Source: Actinomyces slackii (GTDB lineage Bacteria > Actinomycetota > Actinomycetes > Actinomycetales > Actinomycetaceae). Taken from it: DNA of 64,000 nt. Each line of letters opens with the position of its first letter. The stretch's first letter is position 1. The stretch spans positions 2,728,001 through 2,792,000 of the forward strand of contig NZ_LR134363.1 in the NCBI RefSeq assembly GCF_900637295.1, given 5' to 3'. Shown here piece by piece: positions 35,185 to 43,224 of this stretch. Below the pieces are notes generated by a model. It worked only from the letters and a program-made list of their open reading frames with translations, did no database searches and was not told the origin of the DNA. The position numbers were made by a program, and so were the translations under genes.

Positions 35185-36042
35185 ATGACCACCGCCGGCA
35201 CCACGACGACCACCAGGACCACCGGGTCCCACTCCCCCTCCCCGACCGCCAGGGGCGCCGGGGCCGCAAGACGCCCCGAGCGCCCCAGTCTCATCCCCTA
35301 CCTTCTCACCGAGCTGCGCACAACGGTGCTCAGGGCGGACACGATCATCTTCATCATCGTCATGCCCCTGGGCATGTACCTCCTCTTCGGTGCGATGACC
35401 TCCTACGGCGACATCGACGCCGGGCGGGGGAACGTGTCCGGCGTCGTCATGGTCAACATGGCGGCTTTCAGCGCCGCCATGGCGGCCACGACCGTGGCCG
35501 GCAGCAGCGCCGTCGAGCTGGCCGGCGGCTGGGGGCGCCAGATGGGTCTGACTCCCGGTGGGATGCGCTCCTACTACCTGGTCAAGTCCGCCTCGGCGGT
35601 CCTGCTGTCACTGGTGCCCACCACCGTGCTCTTCATCGCCGGGGCCCTCACAGGGGCGCGCTGCGACAACCCGCTCATCTGGGCGAGCTCCTTCCTGGGC
35701 TGCCTGCTGCCGACCGTCCCCTTCGCTCTGTACGGCCTGGCCATCGGCATGTGGTTCCCCTCCCAGGGGGCGGTGGGCACGGCGGCGGCCTCGGTGACGG
35801 TGTGGGCCTTCCTGGCCAATATCTTCATGCCGATCTCCGGGACGCTGCTCACCATCGCCCACTACACCCCGCTCTACGGTGCGGCGACCCTGGCGCAGCG
35901 CCCCATCATGGAGGACCTCATCAACACCGCCACGGGCCCCGTCCACGAGAGCCCCTGGCTCCAGGTCGCTAACCTCGCAGCGTGGACACTCCTCCTCGCC
36001 GCCATCTGCCTGGTCTCCCGCCGCCGGGGGACGAGCCGGTGA
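35185..36042 (+). CDS. ABC-2 type transporter permease
   Basis: 285 aa with a Thr/Ser/Pro-rich N-terminus and six hydrophobic segments, the usual ABC-2 permease plan. GGAGACC lies seven bases before the ATG. It overlaps the following kinase gene (TGATG, 36040-36044). Partner of the preceding ATPase; the substrate is unknown. Confidence 0.87.
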   Translation: MTTAGTTTTTRTTGSHSPSPTARGAGAARRPERPSLIPYLLTELRTTVLRADTIIFIIVMPLGMYLLFGAMTSYGDIDAGRGNVSGVVMVNMAAFSAAMAATTVAGSSAVELAGGWGRQMGLTPGGMRSYYLVKSASAVLLSLVPTTVLFIAGALTGARCDNPLIWASSFLGCLLPTVPFALYGLAIGMWFPSQGAVGTAAASVTVWAFLANIFMPISGTLLTIAHYTPLYGAATLAQRPIMEDLINTATGPVHESPWLQVANLAAWTLLLAAICLVSRRRGTSR

Positions 36043-37232
36043 TGAGCGCCTCTCCCGCCCAGGCGGCCCTGCCTGCGAGCTGGTCGGACTGGCGCCGGAC
36101 CTGGCCCGGCACGGCCGGCTGGCTCGGCGTCGATGTGCAGTCCTCGATCTGGGTCGGCTTCCTCATCCCGGCGATCGCCTTCCTCCTGCGCTCCCCGGCC
36201 CCGGCGTGGGCGAAGGCCCTGGGGACCGTGGGGATGACGGCCTTCGGGGTCATCTACGTCATCGAGATCAGCCTCATCGCCAAGCGCGTGGACTTCACCC
36301 GCGTGCCGACCCAGTCCACGCTGCGCCAGGAGATGACCCCTGCGCTGCGACCACTTGTCCTGCTGGCTATCTGCGCGGGAACGGCGATCATCGCGATCAC
36401 CTGGTACTTCCCCCTGTTTCTGCCCTATTTCTGCGCAGTCCTCCTGTTCACCATGAGGCTGCGCACCGGCCTGATGGCCTGCGCGTGCCTGTGCGTGACC
36501 AGCCTGCTCATCGCCCTGCCCGCCACCGCGCTCGACCCCCAGTTCCTGTACTTCACGCTGGGATGCCTTCTCTCCTCGGGCTTCGTGGTCATCTCCCGCT
36601 TCTACGCCGAGCAGGAGGAGCAGCGCGCCCACCGGGCCCGGGAGCAGGCAGCGATGGCGGAGCGCGAGGAGATCAGTCGGGATGTGCATGACCTGCTCGG
36701 GCACTCCCTGACGGTGCTCACCCTCAAGGCTGAGGTGGCCCAGAGGCTCCTGCGGCAGGACCCGCAGGCCGCCGAGCGGGAGCTGGCCGAGGTCATCGAG
36801 CTCTCGCGGGCCGCCCTGGCGGATGTGCGGGCCACTGTGACCCGGCTGCGCACACCGGACCTGGCCAGCCAGGTCGAGTCCTCCCGAACGGCCTTCGCCG
36901 CCGCTCAGATCGACGCGGAGATCTCCGGTGCCGCTGGGGATGTCCCCCTGGGCCAGCGCGAGCTGATCTCCTGGGCGCTGCGGGAGGCCACGACGAATAT
37001 TCTGCGGCACGCCGCGGCCACGCGCGTGCGGGTGGCCATCGCTGCGGGCCGCCTTCACGTGGTTGACAATGGTCGTGGCCTGGCGGGGGCGCCTGCCGGC
37101 AATGGGCTGCGGGGCCTGCGCCGGCGCGTGGAGGCGGCCGGCGGCCGACTGCGGGTGGTCAGTCCTGCGCCGTCGGGCCCCGGCATGGGCGGGCAGGAGG
37201 GCCCGGGCACGGAGATGGAGGTTGTGCTGTGA
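36042..37232 (+). CDS. DesK-like sensor histidine kinase
   Basis: 396 aa: about five membrane spans in residues 30-185, then a HisKA_3 dimerisation helix with the phosphoacceptor H216 in SRDVHDLLGHSL, and an HATPase domain with N-box-like EATTNILRHAAATRV and GRGLAG...GNGLRGLRRR. The small membrane sensor and lack of an extracellular domain point to a membrane- or lipid-sensing input. It overlaps the permease gene and the regulator gene by a few bases each. Its regulator is interrupted, so signalling from this kinase is probably broken here. Confidence 0.9.
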   Translation: MSASPAQAALPASWSDWRRTWPGTAGWLGVDVQSSIWVGFLIPAIAFLLRSPAPAWAKALGTVGMTAFGVIYVIEISLIAKRVDFTRVPTQSTLRQEMTPALRPLVLLAICAGTAIIAITWYFPLFLPYFCAVLLFTMRLRTGLMACACLCVTSLLIALPATALDPQFLYFTLGCLLSSGFVVISRFYAEQEEQRAHRAREQAAMAEREEISRDVHDLLGHSLTVLTLKAEVAQRLLRQDPQAAERELAEVIELSRAALADVRATVTRLRTPDLASQVESSRTAFAAAQIDAEISGAAGDVPLGQRELISWALREATTNILRHAAATRVRVAIAAGRLHVVDNGRGLAGAPAGNGLRGLRRRVEAAGGRLRVVSPAPSGPGMGGQEGPGTEMEVVL

Positions 37233-37648
37233 GCGCGAAGAGCACTGGAGGCGGTGTGATCCGCCTGCTCATCGCCGATGACCAGGCGCTGGTGCGCGGG
37301 GCCCTGGCCACGCTGCTGGGGCTGGAGGCCGACCTGGAGGTGGTGGCGCAGGTGGGCACCGGCAGTGCGGTGGTGCCTGCTGCCCGCGAGCAGCGCGCCG
37401 ATGTGGCGCTGCTGGATATCGACATGCCCGACGGCGATGGCCTGGCGGCCGCTGCGGCCCTGACCGCCTCGGGACTGGGGTGCCGCAGCCTCATCGTCAC
37501 GACCTTCGGGCGCCCGGGGTATCTGTCCCGGGCGCTGGAGGCGGGGGCGAGCGGATTCCTGGTCAAGGACACCCCGCCCGAGCAGCTGGCCGACGCCATC
37601 CGCCGCATCCATGGCGGGCTGCGGGTCATCGACCCGACCCTGGCCTAG
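37229..37648 (+). pseudogene. Response regulator, receiver-domain half (interrupted by IS)
   Basis: NarL/DesR-type regulator cut in two. This part (139 codons) holds a complete receiver domain: LLIADDQALVRG (D17, D18), LLDIDMPDGDG (phosphorylated D63), VTTFGRPGYL, VKDTPPEQLADAIRRI. It then meets a TAG inside the CCTAGG hexamer that borders the IS481-type element. The LuxR-type HTH half resumes, in the same frame, at 38754. Starts with GTG overlapping the kinase stop. A free receiver domain without DNA binding would not regulate transcription. Confidence 0.88.
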
Positions 37649-37649
37649 G
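37644..37649. repeat. Target-site copy CCTAGG, left of the IS
   Basis: The hexamer CCTAGG occurs directly next to both element ends (37644-37649 and 38749-38754). IS481 is known to duplicate a 6-bp NCTAGN target, and this fits. Because the hexamer is a palindrome it is both a direct and an inverted repeat. It supplies the TAG stop for both the transposase and the receiver-domain fragment. Confidence 0.85.
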
Positions 37650-38649
37650 TGTACTTCCCCGTGAGGTTGTGTACGCGTTGTGATGGGGTTTGGCCTCCGA
37701 TGCCGGTGTGGGGTCGGTGGTGATTGTAGTGGTGGAGCCAGTCGTTGTAGGCGGCGGCTCGCTCGGCCTCGTTGGTGTAGGGCCTGGCGTAGGCCCACTC
37801 GGTGGCCAGGGTGCGGTTGAAGCGCTCGACCTTGCCGTTGGTCTGGGGGCGGTAGGGGCGGGTGTAGCGGTGCTTGATCCCGGTGTCCTGGAGCAGTTGG
37901 TTGAATGCTGCGGAGCGGTAGCAGGCACCGTTATCGGTCATCACGGCGCTGACACCCACCCCCAGGTCCGCGAAGAACGCGCTGGCGCGCCTCCAGAAGG
38001 CGGTTACGGTCTCCTTGCGCTCATCGTCGAGGATCTCGGAATACGCCACCCGGGAGTAGTCGTCCACGGCGTGGTGGAGGTAGCGGTAGCCGCGTGAGGG
38101 GCTGGCGCCCTTCCTGGCGGCGCGGTCGCGGGCCCGGCCTGAGGATTTGTCGGCCGCCGAGCCGCGCCCGTGGGCTCTCCACCCGCCTCCTTGTGGGATG
38201 CGGCCGAGCTTCTTGATGTCGAGATGCACCAGCTGCCCGGGGCGCTTCTTCTCGTAGCGCGCCGGCGCCGGGCGGCGAACAGGCAGCCCGGTGGCCTGGT
38301 CGATGTGGGCCAGTAGGGGCATGCGGTAGCGCGACAGGACCCGCCCGACTGTGGAGCGGTGCAGATTCAGGTGATAGGCGATCCTGTGCGGTCCCCAGCG
38401 GCGCGTGAATCTCATAGCGATGATCCGCCGCTCGGTCTTGGAGGGCAGGCGCCCCGGCGAGGTGGAGGGTCGACTGGAGCGGTCGATCAGCGCCTCGCCG
38501 GCCCGGTAGCGATCGGCCCATCGCTTGACGGTGGCCGGGCTGACCTGTAGGCGCTCAGCGACTCGCCGCAGCGGCCAGCCCTCCTCGACGACCAGAACAG
38601 CGAGACGTCGACGCCCCTCAGGCGTCAAAGGCGAGTTAGCGTGGACCAT
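37645..38649 (-). CDS. IS481-family transposase
   Basis: 334 aa. An N-terminal HTH (LRRVAERLQVSPATVKRWAD) is followed by an rve/DDE integrase core: HLDIKKLG (first D), MTDNGACYRS (second D) and NGKVERFNRTL (E). The C-terminus has the IS481 pattern YNHHRPHTGIGGQTPSQRV. ATG 38649 is chosen over an upstream in-frame ATG because IS481 transposases begin near here. The stop TAG falls outside the element, in the target hexamer, so termination depends on the insertion site. Confidence 0.93.
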   Translation of the reverse strand: MVHANSPLTPEGRRRLAVLVVEEGWPLRRVAERLQVSPATVKRWADRYRAGEALIDRSSRPSTSPGRLPSKTERRIIAMRFTRRWGPHRIAYHLNLHRSTVGRVLSRYRMPLLAHIDQATGLPVRRPAPARYEKKRPGQLVHLDIKKLGRIPQGGGWRAHGRGSAADKSSGRARDRAARKGASPSRGYRYLHHAVDDYSRVAYSEILDDERKETVTAFWRRASAFFADLGVGVSAVMTDNGACYRSAAFNQLLQDTGIKHRYTRPYRPQTNGKVERFNRTLATEWAYARPYTNEAERAAAYNDWLHHYNHHRPHTGIGGQTPSQRVHNLTGKYT

Positions 38650-38748
38650 GAGGGCCTCCGGTTCAGTGATGCGAGCATTGACAACCCACATCCTGCCGGA
38701 GGCCCTCACTCACCACCCACCCCGTTCACAACCTCCCAAGGAAGTACA
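37650..38748 (-). mobile_element. IS481-family insertion sequence, complete
   Basis: 1,099-bp element with TG...CA ends. The left end TGTACTTCCCCGTGAGGTTG and the right end, read inward, TGTACTTCCTTGGGAGGTTG match at 17 of 20 bases, and the match continues through TGTG/TGTG. Flanked by CCTAGG on both sides. It carries one intact transposase gene on the minus strand. It sits inside the response-regulator gene. Intact ends and frame suggest a recent and possibly still mobile copy. Confidence 0.93.
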
Positions 38749-38754
38749 CCTAGG
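38749..38754. repeat. Target-site copy CCTAGG, right of the IS
   Basis: Second copy of the hexamer found at 37644-37649, immediately after the terminal ACA of the element. Confidence 0.85.
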
Positions 38755-38759
38755 AGTCG

Positions 38760-38966
38760 GTGCTGTTGGGCCCCAATCCGCTGACCGACCGGGAGAAGGA
38801 CGTGCTGCGCCTGGCGGCCCGGGGCGACGACGCCCATGGGATCGCGGCGAGCCTGCACCTGGGCGAGGGGACGGTGCGCAACTACCTGTCCAGTGCGATC
38901 GCCAAGACCCACGCCCGCAATCGCACCGAGGCCGCCCGCACCGCCGAGCGCAACGGGTGGCTGTAG
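38760..38966 (+). pseudogene. Response regulator, LuxR-type HTH half (interrupted by IS)
   Basis: Continuation of the regulator begun at 37229. PNPLTDREKDVLRLAA, GIAASLHLGEGTVRNYLSSA and TEAARTAERNGWL make a complete LuxR/NarL HTH. It is in the same frame as the receiver half once the IS and one CCTAGG are removed, but a TAG remains at the junction. A GTG at 38760 could in principle start a 68-aa HTH-only protein; no good ribosome site is seen. Confidence 0.85.
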
Positions 38967-38990
38967 CGCCGGTCGGGTGAGCCGGCGATG

Positions 38991-40019
38991 TCACGGCAGG
39001 GCCTCGAGGTAGTCGCGGTAGGCGGCCAGGGAGTTGTCGGCCATGAGCGCACGGGGCCACAGAACAGCGATGACGAGTCCGAGGAGCTCTGAGTCCTCCA
39101 CGGCCGGGCGAGCCATCGTGTGGGCCGCATCGAAGTACTGGACCGTCGCCTTGGCCCCGAGAATGCTCGTGTAGGTGGCGGCTGTCTCCGAGACGTCGAC
39201 ATGTCGATCGTGCGTGCTCAGCATGAGGAGAACAGGCACCTGTTCGCCGCCCATCGCCACGAGGTCATCGGTGGCATCGGATGCGTAGTTCCGGATCGCA
39301 AAACGCCAGCGATCCTCGGTCAGCGGCTCAGGGTCGCAGGTGGTCGCCCGGTAGGTGTTGTAATCCGCCTTCTGCTTGAGGAGGCGGCGAGTCTGCTCGC
39401 TGCATCGGATCGCCTCATCGCGCTCGGCCTGGCCCGCGCTGTTGTGGTCGAGCTCGGCCAGGAGGTGGTAGCGCCCCTGGCGCAGCCAGTTGATGGCGGG
39501 GTTGAGAGCAATCACCGCAGCGATGTCATCGCGTGAGGCCGCCACCTTGGGGAGCACCCAACCGGCCTGGCTGGCACCCCACAGCACGATGCGCTCGGTC
39601 GGGATGGAGGCTCGCCCACGGGCCCAGTCGATCACCGCGGAGACTTCCGCCGCTCGATCCTCCATGCTCTGGTCGAGCCAGTTCCCGTCCGAACCGGCGA
39701 TGCCGGGCTTGCTCCAGGACAGAGTCGCATACCCGGCATCGGCGGCCACCTCGAACCAGGGGAAGTAGAGCCCGTCGTTGTCCGCATCGATGGGCCCGTC
39801 GCCATGGATGATGACGACGAGACCACGGGGCGGCGTGCCAGTCGGCATGGTGAGCACAGCCTCGAGGCTCTCATCCCCGACGAGTACCTGGAGGTGCTGC
39901 AGACGGAACCGGAAGTCATTGCCAATCAGCGCCACACCGGCCAGGACAGCGACGATGACGCATACGCATACCGCGATGTGGAGCAGGCGCCGACGCCACC
40001 TACCTCTCGCTCTCCTCAC
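38991..40019 (-). CDS. Membrane-anchored or secreted alpha/beta hydrolase
   Basis: 342 aa with an N-terminal hydrophobic segment (about 12-31) and an alpha/beta-hydrolase fold outside the membrane. Catalytic triad candidates: Ser in WGASQAGW (GxSxxG), Asp in STHDRHVD and His in DAAHTMA. HGDGPID resembles the oxyanion-hole region of S9/S33-like esterases and peptidases. Substrate unknown. It is divergent from a PaaX-like regulator, which may control it. The spacer at 40020-40092 is AT-rich compared with its surroundings. Confidence 0.82.
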   Translation of the reverse strand: MRRARGRWRRRLLHIAVCVCVIVAVLAGVALIGNDFRFRLQHLQVLVGDESLEAVLTMPTGTPPRGLVVIIHGDGPIDADNDGLYFPWFEVAADAGYATLSWSKPGIAGSDGNWLDQSMEDRAAEVSAVIDWARGRASIPTERIVLWGASQAGWVLPKVAASRDDIAAVIALNPAINWLRQGRYHLLAELDHNSAGQAERDEAIRCSEQTRRLLKQKADYNTYRATTCDPEPLTEDRWRFAIRNYASDATDDLVAMGGEQVPVLLMLSTHDRHVDVSETAATYTSILGAKATVQYFDAAHTMARPAVEDSELLGLVIAVLWPRALMADNSLAAYRDYLEALP

Positions 40020-40092
40020 GTTCGTAGACTACATGATAGATTAGTGGTGTGCTGCTCGTTGCCTGCAGACGCACACGGAAGGGGACCAGGGC

Positions 40093-40932
40093 ATGGCCAC
40101 TGATTCATCCTCGATCTCGCCGCGCACGATCGTCGAGGCTTTCCTGCCCGCGGACGGCGCGGTTGGGCTGGGGGTCATCTATGACACCGCCAACGCCATG
40201 GGCATCGACGACCAGCCACTGCGCCTGTGCCTGCGGCGCATGGTGTCCGCCGGGCAGATCGAGCAGACGGGTCGGGGGCGCAAGGGCTCGGTCGCGCTCA
40301 CCGACGCCGGCCGGGACCGACTGCGTCGGGACCGCCTCGCTCTGCGCTTGGCCTTCGCACAGGATGAGGGCCTCGTCCCGTGGGATGGGAGCTGGCGGCT
40401 GGTGGCAGTCAGCGCACCGGAGGCCGAGCGATCGATGCGCGACGCCACCCGTCGAATCCTCGTTGACGCCGGTGCGGTCTCGATCTCGACGGGCCTGTTC
40501 ATCAGCCCGCACGACCTGACCGACCTTCTCGACACCGAGCAGCAAAGGCGGATCGTGCCGATCACCGCATCGGACATCAGCATCGGGGGCACGAGTGACC
40601 CTCGCGAGCTGGCGGCCATGCTGTGGCCGCCGGAGCCTCTCCTGGCAGGCTACGAAGACCTTGACCGGGTGCTCTCCAGCCCACCGGCCATAGACCTGGC
40701 GGACGCCGGGGCGATCCTTCGGGCTCAACTCATCCTCGCCGATGCGATCGAACGGGCACTACGACCAGACCCCCTTGTGCCCCTCGAGCTCCGAGAAGCC
40801 GATTGGAAACCCACTCGTCTGCGCCGCGAGTGGCGCAGACGCTGGGACGACCTGACCAACAGACTCCCCGACCGCCTTCTCTACCGGGATTGGCTCCCCT
40901 CCAACCACAGCGACCCGCCACGAATCACGTGA
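40093..40932 (+). CDS. PaaX-family transcriptional regulator
   Basis: 279 aa: an N-terminal winged-helix region (VIYDTANAMGIDDQPLRLCL, then RRMVSAGQIEQTGRGRKGSVALT), a central domain beginning WDGSWRLVAVSAPE typical of PaaX, and a C-terminal PaaX-type helical part (LRREWRRRWDDLTNRLPDRLLYRDWLP in pieces). PaaX itself represses phenylacetate genes in E. coli; no such genes are nearby, so the ligand here is unknown. GGAAGGGGA precedes the ATG. It is divergent from the hydrolase gene. Confidence 0.8.
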   Translation: MATDSSSISPRTIVEAFLPADGAVGLGVIYDTANAMGIDDQPLRLCLRRMVSAGQIEQTGRGRKGSVALTDAGRDRLRRDRLALRLAFAQDEGLVPWDGSWRLVAVSAPEAERSMRDATRRILVDAGAVSISTGLFISPHDLTDLLDTEQQRRIVPITASDISIGGTSDPRELAAMLWPPEPLLAGYEDLDRVLSSPPAIDLADAGAILRAQLILADAIERALRPDPLVPLELREADWKPTRLRREWRRRWDDLTNRLPDRLLYRDWLPSNHSDPPRIT

Positions 40933-41249
40933 GACGCTCCTCGCACGCCGAGAGGCTCACATGCCTCGCGCCGCGCATGACCGAGCGAGCCCGCAACACC
41001 GACCGCCACGGGTGGCTGTAGCGCCAGGCAGGAGAATCGAATACGCCTTGGCTGAGGACGATCATCATGGGAGGCTGTAGGCGCTAACATCCATGGCGTC
41101 CATTGCACCGATGGCATCGGCACCGTGCGAAGCCTCGCCGTCCCTACCGAGAGGCCTCATGGCACCGGCTGGTGCGAGGAATCAAACGTCGTTACTCAGA
41201 TCTCCTCCCGGTAGGCGTCCGGGGCCCGGGGCCAGCGCGAGACCTGGTA
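40933..41249. other. Intergenic region with a second copy of the regulator's 3' end
   Basis: 317 bases without a gene. Positions 41008-41025 repeat exactly the 18 bases at 38953-38970 that encode the end of the LuxR-type regulator (GWL and TAG stop plus flanking bases); the preceding codons, read in that frame, give TERARNTDRHGWL, similar to TEAARTAERNGWL. It looks like the scar of a related regulator gene or of a recombination that brought in the hydrolase-PaaX pair. Confidence 0.5.
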
Positions 41250-41828
41250 TCAGGCGGCTGTGAGCGAGGCCAGGAACTGCTCGCGGAAGCGCGCGAAAGA
41301 GGGTGAGCGTCGTGCAGTGGCATCAAGATCGAGTCTCGAGGAGAACGCGACCTGGTGCCGCGTCTCGGCGTAGTTCTCGATCATCTGCTCTTGGAGCGCT
41401 TCTTTGGCTCCTCGCTTCGCCTCGGGATCCTTGGGGTACGCGGCATCGTCCTTGACAGCTCGGTGATCGCGAAGGGATTCGATCCCAGCCAGGAACCAGG
41501 CCTCGTACTCGCGGACAGCGACAGCGACCACGGCCTCCTGCCCCTCCAGCGCCTCCCGCGTGGCCTTCACACACTGCTGCGGATCATCGTCGTCCGAGTC
41601 GTAGAGAACGACAACTACGCCAATCCCTCCCCGCTGATTGATATTCGCCCACTGCATCCTCACAGCATCCCGAACCTTGGTGGAGCGCATATGGTCACGC
41701 CCCAGTCGAAAAGGCTCGGCCACCTGAGAATCGAAGATACCCGCCTCGTTTGTGATTCGGCGCAGCAACTCGGGGAGCGCCTTGACCTCACCATGACCCT
41801 CGACAACGGAGGCAACGATCCTGGTCAT
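41250..41828 (-). CDS. DUF4276 TOPRIM-like protein, partner of the AAA ATPase
   Basis: 192 aa. The N-terminus has VVEGHGEVKALPELL (E10, E14) and VVVVLYDSDDDDPQQC (D77, D79), which fit the Glu and DxD of a TOPRIM metal site. REYEAWFLAGIESL is typical of DUF4276. Its start overlaps the ATPase stop by 4 bases, so the two are made together. TOPRIM nucleases paired with SMC/RecF-like ATPases act in antiphage systems of the OLD and PARIS kinds. That this is a nuclease or defence effector is inference from fold-level motifs and pairing. Confidence 0.78.
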   Translation of the reverse strand: MTRIVASVVEGHGEVKALPELLRRITNEAGIFDSQVAEPFRLGRDHMRSTKVRDAVRMQWANINQRGGIGVVVVLYDSDDDDPQQCVKATREALEGQEAVVAVAVREYEAWFLAGIESLRDHRAVKDDAAYPKDPEAKRGAKEALQEQMIENYAETRHQVAFSSRLDLDATARRSPSFARFREQFLASLTAA

Positions 41829-43012
41829 GACTGAGTGTCCGGTGCGGGCTGGAGCTGGTCGGATCGCAGGAGCTCGCCGGCACTGAAGAGGGACTCCTCC
41901 AGAGCGAGCCTTCCACCCGCATCGAGAGACCCTATGCGTGTGCCACTGGTGTCGGCCCGGACGGCGAAGATCTCGGAGGGCCCCAGATCCCCGGCATCGA
42001 GCAGATCGCCGCTGTGCGTGGTGACGAGGACCTGCCGCATGGTGGAGGCCTCGCGGATGGCGTCGAAGAGCACCCCTGCGGCGGCAGGGTGCAGGGCGGT
42101 CTCGGGCTCTTCAACGATCACCGGGCCGAAGGTGCCGTCGCCACTGGGCGCGAAGAGAGCTGTGAGGATGCCCAGCGCACGGAGCGTGCCGTCGCTCATC
42201 ACCCCAGCGAGAAGTGAGAATGTCCCATCAGACCCCCTCGCCTCTTGTTCAAAATCTAGCGCATAGAATCCACTCACCTCCCTTGGACTGACCTGCCGAA
42301 CACCAGGAACGATGAGTCGCACATACTCGTCGATTAGTTCTTTCCTATCCGGCATGCTCTCTTCAACCCGATGCAGGACAGCGGCAAGATTACGCGCATC
42401 AATCTGAAGCTCACCACTCACCTTATGACGGTCGACCCGACGAATCGAGTCAGGATACGGGGAACTGAGAACTGTGGAAATAAGAGCCCTGCGAACCGCA
42501 GCGAACGCCTCATACCCAGCCAGGGCTCCCAAGATAAGAGAAGCATCCTCGATGGCGGGAACTGGGACAGTCGTACCCTCCACCTCGACCGCGCCTGCGG
42601 AGGAGTCAAAATGAGCACGGATCATACCGCCCGCATCACGCACGACACAGGTCTCTGATCGCACCTTCAAGACAGGCCCGATGGTGGGCGTGATGGTGAA
42701 GGATATCGAATACTCGCATGCACGGCCATCCGGAAGCCCGTCGATATCAACGCCAATGGTGACGCGTGGAGCATCCAATTTTTCTGAGAGCCGCAGGGCG
42801 ATCTGATCCGCTCCTCGCATGTCAGTCGCTTCACGCAGATTCGTTGTCAGCGCGTCCTTGAGGAAGACGAGCGCGTCGAGGATGTTCGACTTCCCAGCAC
42901 CGTTGGGCCCGACAAGCACCGCCAAGTCCCCCAGCGCCAGGTCGCAGGAGCCGACGCTGCGGTAGTTCGCCAGCCGAAGGCGCCGGACACGGGCGCCTGG
43001 AGTCGTCGTCAT
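41825..43012 (-). CDS. AAA family (RecF/OLD-like) ATPase
   Basis: 395 aa. Walker A GPNGAGKSN at 35-43, ABC-like signature MSDGTLRALG near 271-280, Walker B VIVEEPETALHP at 298-309 and switch His in TTHSG (H333). This is the AAA_21 layout: a split ATPase head with a short middle segment instead of long coiled coils. LANYRSVGSCDLAL at the N-terminus is typical of RecF-like heads. The middle (about 42300-42650) is richer in A+T than neighbouring genes, consistent with horizontal transfer. Coupled by ATGA to the DUF4276 gene. Confidence 0.88.
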   Translation of the reverse strand: MTTTPGARVRRLRLANYRSVGSCDLALGDLAVLVGPNGAGKSNILDALVFLKDALTTNLREATDMRGADQIALRLSEKLDAPRVTIGVDIDGLPDGRACEYSISFTITPTIGPVLKVRSETCVVRDAGGMIRAHFDSSAGAVEVEGTTVPVPAIEDASLILGALAGYEAFAAVRRALISTVLSSPYPDSIRRVDRHKVSGELQIDARNLAAVLHRVEESMPDRKELIDEYVRLIVPGVRQVSPREVSGFYALDFEQEARGSDGTFSLLAGVMSDGTLRALGILTALFAPSGDGTFGPVIVEEPETALHPAAAGVLFDAIREASTMRQVLVTTHSGDLLDAGDLGPSEIFAVRADTSGTRIGSLDAGGRLALEESLFSAGELLRSDQLQPAPDTQS

Positions 43013-43194
43013 GGCCTCATCCTATCGGGCCTCACAGGCCGTCCGCCGGAGTCGCCCGCGAGCCAACGCGACCTGGCACAGCACTGGATCCCAGCGCGCC
43101 CAGCGCTGACAGCGGCGCACTGTCAGTCCTGCTGCCGTGGGGCCAAGGCAGGAGGACGCCGACGCCATCATCGAGATCCCGCCGCTCATTCCCT

Positions 43195-43224
43195 CACTCC
43201 AGGAGTGCATGCAGAATACATGCA
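43195..43224. promoter_or_regulatory. Candidate antitoxin operator
   Basis: Two adjacent inverted repeats at the start of the antitoxin gene: CACTCC-A-GGAGTG (43195-43207) and TGCATG-7-CATGCA (43206-43224). The second reaches the chosen ATG, so binding would block translation initiation as well as transcription. RHH antitoxins of the FitA type usually bind such pairs. Confidence 0.5.
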
